A DNA stretch of 64,000 nucleotides from Promicromonospora sp042731755 (GTDB taxonomy: Bacteria > Actinomycetota > Actinomycetes > Actinomycetales > Cellulomonadaceae), in NCBI RefSeq assembly GCF_042731755.1, contig NZ_JBHWLR010000002.1, positions 62,001 to 126,000 of the forward strand, read 5' to 3'. Both the position numbers and the translations under genes were made by a program. How positions within the stretch are numbered: the stretch's first letter is position 1; each line of letters starts with the position of its first letter. Below, piece by piece: positions 59,175-64,000 of this stretch. The notes beneath the pieces were generated by a model. It saw only the letters and a program-made list of their open reading frames with translations. It had not been told where the DNA came from and did not search any database.

Positions 59175-60053
59175 ATGTCGCAGCACACCGGCCGGACCTA
59201 CGTGGTCACCGGCGCCGACTCCGGGATCGGCGCCGCCGTCGCCGACCGGCTCGACGGGGAGGGCGCGCGGGTCCTGCGGTGCGGCCTCGCCGACACCGCC
59301 GACGTCCGCGCCGACCTGACCAGCGCGGAGGGGCGTGCCGCCGCCGTCGCGCGGGTCCGGGAGCTGGCCCCGTCGGGGATCGACGGCGTCGCGCTCGTCG
59401 CGGGCAGCGCGGACGCGCGCATCGCCGTCGGCCTCAACTACTTCGGCACCGTCGAGCTGCTCACCGCCCTGCGCGGCGACCTGGCGCGCCGGGCCGCGCC
59501 CCGCGCCGTCGTCGTCAGCTCGGCCTCCTCGCTCTCCGCCGGCGAGGACGACCTCGTGGACGCCTGCCTCGCCGGCGACGAGGCCCGCGCCCTGGCGGTC
59601 GCGGACCGGACGGTCGCGCGCGGCCGTGGGGGAGTGGTCTACCGGTCGACCAAGATCGCCCTGAACCGGTGGCTGCGCCGCACCGCCGTCAGCGAGGAGT
59701 GGGCGGGGGCGCACATCCCGCTCAACGCCGTCGCCCCGGGCATCGTCGAGACCGGGACCGCGCGCCGCACCCTGCTCGCCGACGCCGCGAGCGTGCGTGT
59801 GCTCCGGGATGCCCTGCCGCAGCCCCTCGGCATGCCCGGCCCGGTCGAGCCGGTCGCCGCCGCCATCGCCTGGCTCCTGACGCCGGACGCCGCGTTCGTC
59901 ACCGGGCAGGTCCTCTTCGTCGACGGCGGGGCGGAGGCCACGCTCCGCGGCGAGGCGCCGTTCGCGTCCGGCGTCCGCTACGGGCCGGCGCGGATGGCGC
60001 GCATGATCGCGTGGACGGTCGTGGGCCGGCTGCGTTCCCGCCGGGCGGCGTGA
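59175..60053 (+). CDS. Short-chain dehydrogenase/reductase
   Basis: ATG 59175 has AAGGAGG upstream; 292 residues. The nucleotide motif is VVTGADSGIGAAVADRL, the active site has SSASSLSAGED (Ser) and VVYRSTKIALNRW (Tyr-x3-Lys). The NYFGTVELLTALR pattern and missing NNAG motif (VALVAGSADA) resemble 3-alpha-hydroxysteroid dehydrogenase/carbonyl reductases. It would reduce a ketone or oxidise an alcohol with NAD(P). The flanking TetR gene and operators suggest substrate induction. Confidence 0.93.
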   Translation: MSQHTGRTYVVTGADSGIGAAVADRLDGEGARVLRCGLADTADVRADLTSAEGRAAAVARVRELAPSGIDGVALVAGSADARIAVGLNYFGTVELLTALRGDLARRAAPRAVVVSSASSLSAGEDDLVDACLAGDEARALAVADRTVARGRGGVVYRSTKIALNRWLRRTAVSEEWAGAHIPLNAVAPGIVETGTARRTLLADAASVRVLRDALPQPLGMPGPVEPVAAAIAWLLTPDAAFVTGQVLFVDGGAEATLRGEAPFASGVRYGPARMARMIAWTVVGRLRSRRAA

Positions 60054-60063
60054 GCAGCGCGCC

Positions 60064-60092
60064 GGGCGCCCAGGTCGGTGACCTGAGCGCCC
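60064..60092. terminator. Hairpin between convergent dehydrogenase and hydrolase genes
   Basis: GGGCGC...AGGTC pairs with GACCT...GCGCCC around a 3-base loop, with one 2-base internal mismatch. It lies 10 bases after the dehydrogenase stop and 12 bases beyond the convergent hydrolase stop. Confidence 0.6.
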
Positions 60093-60104
60093 TGCGTGGT
60101 GACG

Positions 60105-60941
60105 TCAGTTCGTCGCGCGGGCGGCGTTCTCGATGACCTTCGCCGTCTCGGCCGGGTGCGAGACGTACCCGGCGTGCGAGGCGTCGATCGTGGTGGTGTG
60201 CGCGTTCATGCGCTCGGCGAAGAAGCGCTGAGCCACGGGGGACAGGGCGTGGTCCTGGGCCGAGACCTGGTACCAGCTCGGGATCGTCTTCCAGGCCGGC
60301 TCGACCGTGGACTCCTCCTCCAGGACGGCGACATTGGCCGGGCGCTGGGTCGCGGCCATGAGGCGGGCCTGCTGCGGGGAGAGGTCCTGGGCGAAGATCT
60401 GGCGGAAGTCCGCGGGGTCGATGGTGGCGTCGACGCCGCCCGGGTACGGCCGCAGCACCAGCGACTCGGGCTCGAGCTCGCTGCCGGGGTACTGGGTCGG
60501 GTCGTTGAACTGGCCCACGGTCTCGCCCTTGTCGGGGGCGAAGGCCGCGATGTACACCAGGGCGTCGACGTTGTCGGCACCGCTGGCGGCGTTGGTGATG
60601 ACGCCGCCGCCGTAGGAGTGGCCGACCAGCACGACGTCGCCGTCGATCGAGTCGACGACGCTGCGCACGTAGTCGGCGTCCGACGCGAGGCCGCGCAGCG
60701 GGTTGCCGACGGCGATCACGGGGTAGCCGTCGCGCTGCAGCCGGTCGATCACCCCGCCGAAGCCGCTCGCGTCGGCGAAGGCGCCGTGCACGAGGACGAC
60801 GGTGGGCTTGGTCGTGTCGCGGTCGGGTCGGTGGCCGCTGTCGGCCTGGGCCGCGCCGGCCCCGATACCGAGGGCGAGTGCCGCGCTCGCGGCGATGCCG
60901 ATCGCAGCGCCGAGCCGGCGGGTGGAGGTCCTGAGCTTCAT
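60105..60941 (-). CDS. Secreted alpha/beta hydrolase
   Basis: The product has 278 residues from ATG 60941. A signal peptide (RRLGAAIGIAASAALALGIG, ending near AQA-DS) directs export. The hydrolase core has TVVLVHGAFADASGFGGVID (oxyanion hole), VVLVGHSYGGGVITNA (Ser about 110) and the His in TIDASHAGYVSHP. This pattern is common in small secreted esterases of actinobacteria and streptomycetes. The substrate is unknown. A palindrome lies close upstream. Confidence 0.93.
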   Translation of the reverse strand: MKLRTSTRRLGAAIGIAASAALALGIGAGAAQADSGHRPDRDTTKPTVVLVHGAFADASGFGGVIDRLQRDGYPVIAVGNPLRGLASDADYVRSVVDSIDGDVVLVGHSYGGGVITNAASGADNVDALVYIAAFAPDKGETVGQFNDPTQYPGSELEPESLVLRPYPGGVDATIDPADFRQIFAQDLSPQQARLMAATQRPANVAVLEEESTVEPAWKTIPSWYQVSAQDHALSPVAQRFFAERMNAHTTTIDASHAGYVSHPAETAKVIENAARATN

Positions 60942-60960
60942 GGGTATGCCTCTCGTACAC

Positions 60961-60972
60961 GTCTAGGTAGAC
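60961..60972. promoter_or_regulatory. Palindrome GTCTA-GG-TAGAC
   Basis: A perfect 12-base palindrome begins 20 bases upstream of the secreted hydrolase gene and is followed by another symmetric element ACTAGT at 60975-60980. It is a candidate operator for an unlinked regulator or the nearby TetR protein. Confidence 0.4.
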
Positions 60973-61027
60973 TGACTAGTAACTCCACCGTACGTCCGAT
61001 CGGCCCGAGATGCAAAAACCGTCGCGC

Positions 61028-61843
61028 CTACGCGCCCAGCAGCGGGATGCCCGCGTAGGCTCGCGCGTCGTGCGCGGGCACGATCCGCACGTCGGGTGGG
61101 AGCGCCGCCACCCGGGCCAGGTCTCGCCGGACGCGCGCCGGGTCGCTGTCGGCGAGCAGGCGCATCAGGAGGGGTCGTTGCGCCCCGCGCTCGATCCCGT
61201 CGAGCTGCCAGGCGAGGTCGCCGACGAAGGCGAACCGCCGGTCCGGTCGTTCGGTGACGAGGACCATGACCGAACCCGTGGTGTGGCCGGGCGCCGGCAC
61301 GATCACGACGGAGCCGTCCCCGTGCAGGTCGTGGCTGGCCGGGAAGCCCAGGTGGGGCGGGCCGTCGAAGGCGTACGGCCGCACGTCGTGGCCCACGACG
61401 ACGTGGCTGAACACCCGGTCGCCCCGGCTGCCGGCCGCGTACCGCAGCTCCTCGGCGGTCACGAGGACCGGCACGTCGAGGGAGTCCAGGCCGCTGACGT
61501 GGTCCCAGTGCGAGTGGGTCAGGAGCACGCCGAGCAGCCGGCCGCGGTCGTAGCCGGCGGCGTCGAGCTGCTCGCTCACGGTCGCGCCGAGGCGGTGTGG
61601 CGAGCGCCGGAACGCGGGGAGCGTGCGAATGTGCTCCTCGGCGTGCGCGCCGAACCCGGCGTCGATCAGGACGTCGCCCTTCGGGTGCCGCACCAGCGCG
61701 GCGGTGGCGGCGAACTGCCGGCGGTCGCGGAAGCTGCCGCCCCGGAAGGCCAGGGCGGCCGGGGTCTCGTAGGTGCCCGTGGGGAGCTGGAATACCTCGA
61801 CCTGTGCGGGGATCTCCCCGGCCGAGGGGTCGTTGTTGGTCAT
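61028..61843 (-). CDS. Metallo-beta-lactamase-fold hydrolase (lactonase-like)
   Basis: The protein has 271 residues from ATG 61843. The metal motif is LLTHSHWDHVSG (HxHxDH variant HSHWDH), followed by PAPGHTTGSVMVLV (third His), FVGDLAWQ (bridging Asp) and VPAHDARAY. Length and GDVLIDAGFG placing fit N-acyl-homoserine lactonase-like enzymes (AiiA-type). Quorum quenching is possible but the true substrate is uncertain. It is divergent from a TetR regulator with a shared operator. Confidence 0.92.
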   Translation of the reverse strand: MTNNDPSAGEIPAQVEVFQLPTGTYETPAALAFRGGSFRDRRQFAATAALVRHPKGDVLIDAGFGAHAEEHIRTLPAFRRSPHRLGATVSEQLDAAGYDRGRLLGVLLTHSHWDHVSGLDSLDVPVLVTAEELRYAAGSRGDRVFSHVVVGHDVRPYAFDGPPHLGFPASHDLHGDGSVVIVPAPGHTTGSVMVLVTERPDRRFAFVGDLAWQLDGIERGAQRPLLMRLLADSDPARVRRDLARVAALPPDVRIVPAHDARAYAGIPLLGA

Positions 61844-61854
61844 GCGTGTCAGTA

Positions 61855-61871
61855 TTGAACGATGTGTTCAA
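61855..61871. promoter_or_regulatory. TetR operator candidate TTGAAC-N5-GTTCAA
   Basis: A perfect inverted repeat with 6-base arms and a 5-base spacer starts 12 bases from the lactonase start and 38 bases before the TetR start. It lies where a repressor would block both divergent promoters. Confidence 0.65.
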
Positions 61872-61908
61872 CAGTGTCAACGCAGTCCAGTACTCGTAGG
61901 ATCGCGCC

Positions 61909-62478
61909 ATGACGAGCGAGACCGCAGTGGACCCGCGCATCGCCCGCACGCGGCGCGACGTCGTCGCCGCGACCAGCGCGCTCCTGCTCGACGAGGGCTG
62001 GGACGCCGTCACGCACGCCGCGGTGGCGCGGCGCGCCGGGTACTCCAAGGCGACCGTCTACACGCACTGGCCCACCCGGCTCGACCTGATCAGCGCGTCG
62101 ATCGAGCAGATCTGCGACGAGGCGGACCACCCGGCGGCCACCGGCGACCTGCGGGCCGACCTCCGCGCCGGCCTGGCGGACTTCGCCGACGACCTCACGC
62201 ACGGTCACCTCGACCGGCTGCTGGCGGGTGTCGTCGAGCGCGCGGGCGACAGCGAGGTCGTCGGCCGGCTGCGCACCCGGCTGTACGAGACGGGGACCAG
62301 CGGGCTGCGCGCCGTCCTCGAGTCGCACGTCGCGCAGCGCGACGTCGAACCCGCGCTCGCGCTCCTCACGGGAGCGGTGCTCGTGCTCGTGACGTTCGAG
62401 GGCAGGCCGCTGGGCACCGCGGCGATCGACGACCTCGTCGACCGGGTGCTGGCCTCCACGACGCCGCGGGCTGACTAG
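61909..62478 (+). CDS. TetR-family transcriptional regulator
   Basis: The product has 189 residues from ATG 61909. The HTH is RRDVVAATSALLLDEGWDAVT, HAAVARRAGYSKATVYTHW and PTRLDLI. The C-terminal domain (about 70-185) resembles TetR_C_11-type ligand pockets. It is divergent from the lactonase-like gene and probably regulates it through the operator between them. Confidence 0.95.
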   Translation: MTSETAVDPRIARTRRDVVAATSALLLDEGWDAVTHAAVARRAGYSKATVYTHWPTRLDLISASIEQICDEADHPAATGDLRADLRAGLADFADDLTHGHLDRLLAGVVERAGDSEVVGRLRTRLYETGTSGLRAVLESHVAQRDVEPALALLTGAVLVLVTFEGRPLGTAAIDDLVDRVLASTTPRAD

Positions 62479-62494
62479 GGGCGGACGTCCCGGC

Positions 62495-62851
62495 TCACGC
62501 CGGGCTGCCGCCGAACCCGATCTCGTTCCCCTCGGGGTCGCGGTAGACCACCTTGCGGACGTCGCCGTAGACCTCGGTGTCGCTCGGCTCGATGCCGCGG
62601 GCGGAGATCGCCGCGACCCGGGCGTCGAGGTCGGTCACGTACAGCGTGTGCGTCGCGTTCCCGGCGCGCTCCGGGCGCTGTTCGAGCACGATCCAGCGGT
62701 GGGGCGCCACCTCCCACACCGCCTCGGTCGCGGTCGCCTTGAACGACGGCGGGGCGCCGAGCAGCGTCTCCCACCAGGGGTAGGTGGCCGCGTAGCTCTT
62801 CACGCAGCTCGCCGCGAAGAGTTCGTCACCGTCGGAGAGAAATTCGCTCAT
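62495..62851 (-). CDS. VOC-family protein
   Basis: This 118-residue protein starts at ATG 62851. VOC features are VKSYAATYPWWETLLGAPPS, TLYVTDLDARVAAISARGIE and VVYRDPEGNEIGFGG at the end, where the Glu is a usual metal ligand. It resembles single-domain glyoxalase/bleomycin-resistance proteins of unknown substrate. It converges with the TetR gene 16 bases away. Confidence 0.9.
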   Translation of the reverse strand: MSEFLSDGDELFAASCVKSYAATYPWWETLLGAPPSFKATATEAVWEVAPHRWIVLEQRPERAGNATHTLYVTDLDARVAAISARGIEPSDTEVYGDVRKVVYRDPEGNEIGFGGSPA

Positions 62852-62941
62852 GGACGGGTGGACGGTGCTCCCCGGTGATATTGATCGGTCCTGCCCGGTA
62901 AACTCACCTAGGCGTCGTCGAGTGCACAGGAGCGAACCGAG

Positions 62942-63658
62942 TTGGCCACGAGTGAACGGGTCCCACGCAAGAGGCTGTCCGACAGGGTGGCCGACCAGCT
63001 GGAGGCGCTGATCGTCGCGGGCGACTTCCCGGTCGGCAGCAAGCTGCCCGCCGAGCCCGAGCTCGCCCAGCGGTTCGAGGTGGGCCGCAGCTCGATGCGC
63101 GAGGCGGTCCGGACGCTGGCCGCGGCGGGCTACCTGCGCAGCACGCACGGCAGCGGCGTCTACGTCACCAGCGACCGGTCGAGCCGGATCGGACCGCTCG
63201 ACCTGACGCTGGCCGGCGGGTACACGATGAGCGACCTGTTCGAGGTCCGCATCGCGATCGAGAGCACCACCGCCGAGCTCGCCGCGCGCCGGCTGACCGA
63301 CCACCACCACGAGCTGCTGCAGTCCATCCTGGTCGCCGCCGGCGACCCCGCCACCACCCGGGAGGAGTTCGTCCGGCTCGACGGCCGGTTCCACCGGCAG
63401 GTCGCGGAGGCGAGCGGCAACCCGCTGCTCCTGTTGGTGTGGGACTCGTTCGCGGCGCAGCACGAGGAGTACTCGCTCAAGGTGATCGGCATGCCGGGCC
63501 GCCGCGAGCGGGCACACGCGGACCATGTCGCCATCGCGGAGGCCATCGGCGACCGGGACCCCGAGCGGGCGGGTCGGCTCGCTGCCGAGCACGTCCGCAC
63601 GGTGCAGCAGGAGCTGAGGTCAGGCCCGGCGGACGCCGCCGCCCGCCCGGCCCGGTAG
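62942..63658 (+). CDS. GntR-family regulator, FadR subfamily
   Basis: The start is TTG 62942 with AGGAG 9 bases upstream; 238 residues. The HTH reads VADQLEALIVAGDFPVGSKL, PAEPELAQRFEVGRSSMREAV and AAAGYLRSTHGSGVYV. The FCD domain (about 95-225) keeps the FEVRIAIESTTAELAARRL helix and the metal-binding RFHRQVAEASGNPLL and HADHVAIAEAI. It converges with a mandelate-racemase-type gene and may regulate sugar-acid metabolism. Confidence 0.93.
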   Translation: MATSERVPRKRLSDRVADQLEALIVAGDFPVGSKLPAEPELAQRFEVGRSSMREAVRTLAAAGYLRSTHGSGVYVTSDRSSRIGPLDLTLAGGYTMSDLFEVRIAIESTTAELAARRLTDHHHELLQSILVAAGDPATTREEFVRLDGRFHRQVAEASGNPLLLLVWDSFAAQHEEYSLKVIGMPGRRERAHADHVAIAEAIGDRDPERAGRLAAEHVRTVQQELRSGPADAAARPAR

Positions 63659-63691
63659 CCGGGCGGCGACGGGCGGGCGGGCCTCGGGGCG

Positions 63692-64000
63692 TCAGGCCGT
63701 CCGGTACCGCTCGACGACGTCCATGTCGACCTCGATGCCCAGCCCCGGGCCGGTGGGGACGGCCACGTGGCCGTCGGTCAGGGTGAAGGGCTCGACGAGC
63801 AGGTCGTCGCGCAGCGGATTGGGTGTGCGGTCGAACTCGATCACCGGCTCGTTCTGCAGCGGGACGGCGCGCAAGCCGTACGGCGCGAGGGGGAGTGCGG
63901 CGCACACGTGCAGCCCGGCGCTCAGCGCCACGCCGCTGCCCCAGACGTGCGGCACCGTGCGCAGGTTGTACGCCGAGGCGAGGGTGGCGATGCGCTGCAC
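63692..64000 (-). CDS. Mandelate racemase/muconate lactonizing enzyme family, C-terminal part (cut by window)
   Basis: Only the last about 102 residues are present; the gene continues beyond 64000. The text RTVPHVWGSGVALSAGLHVCAAL matches the end of the enolase-superfamily barrel, where the His after VP aligns with the catalytic or structural His of acid-sugar dehydratases. FDRTPNPLRDDLLVEPFTLTDG and GPGLGIEVDMDVVERY are the usual family ending. It probably dehydrates or isomerises a sugar acid. It converges with a FadR-type regulator, 33 bases apart. Confidence 0.9.
   Translation of the reverse strand: MQRIATLASAYNLRTVPHVWGSGVALSAGLHVCAALPLAPYGLRAVPLQNEPVIEFDRTPNPLRDDLLVEPFTLTDGHVAVPTGPGLGIEVDMDVVERYRTA

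Overview
The window is very GC-rich and densely coded, with many GTG/TTG starts and 4-base ATGA/GTGA start-stop overlaps. It carries actinobacterial families (OmpR and NarL two-component pairs, WYL regulator, CopC-CopD fusion, DUF305, Acg-type nitroreductase, several LacI/GntR/TetR regulators) and is rich in sugar uptake and polysaccharide-degradation genes. This suggests a soil or plant-litter actinobacterium of the Micrococcales, perhaps Promicromonosporaceae or Cellulomonadaceae; the family-level guess is inference. I see no rRNA, tRNA, CRISPR array, transposase or phage gene, and no gene-free stretch above 300 bases (the longest gap is 5079-5300). Ten Ns at 21312-21321, beside a long poly-C run, mark an assembly gap.

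Layout. 1-5078: partial esterase, a drug exporter with a C-terminal winged-helix-like tail, and an OmpR-type kinase/regulator pair. 5301-9263: VTC-domain polyphosphate polymerase, DUF4956 membrane protein, CotH-kinase-like protein and a TetR regulator in one overlapping operon, preceded by PHO-box-like 11-base repeats. 9260-12800: Pit phosphate transporter with a small membrane partner (also with PHO-box-like repeats), a VOC protein, a WYL regulator split by an in-frame TAG, and a zinc-finger anti-sigma-like protein. 12994-19636: an EEP-fold nuclease/phosphatase facing a tightly overlapped four-gene operon: an alpha/beta hydrolase and three caspase/CHAT-like proteins, one of which seems to lack the catalytic cysteine. 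This is the best candidate for an undescribed system. 19730-26414: copper/metal-related cluster (CopC-CopD, DUF305 lipoprotein, Cys/His-rich membrane protein), a polyglycine secreted protein, and an ArsR-SulP transporter pair with a clear operator.

26533-31136: VOC protein, chloroperoxidase-like hydrolase, then an Acg-type nitroreductase divergent from flavodoxin-universal stress protein genes with a DosR/DevR-like box between them, and a Lys/Arg-rich small protein. 31148-43685: carbohydrate region (DUF2264 protein, DeoR-LacI hybrid regulator, orphan sugar-binding protein, then a binding protein-permease-permease-CE7 esterase-hydroxyacid dehydrogenase operon and its LacI regulator). 43819-47277: a 1152-residue secreted heparinase-II/III-like lyase. 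Three LacI-type operator candidates sit at the ABC operon, lacI and lyase promoters, suggesting one local regulon for importing and degrading a polysaccharide.

47299-52494: GntR regulator divergent from a PLP enzyme-CUT1 ABC importer operon, ended by a strong hairpin. 52597-56528: ABC exporter (ATPase plus FtsX-type permease) divergent from a NarL-type two-component pair. 56658-64000: CNNM/CorC-type protein, RraA-family protein, two TetR-regulated divergent pairs (short-chain dehydrogenase; metallo-beta-lactamase-fold lactonase), a secreted hydrolase, a VOC protein, a FadR-type regulator, and the C-terminal end of a mandelate-racemase-family enzyme cut by the window edge.
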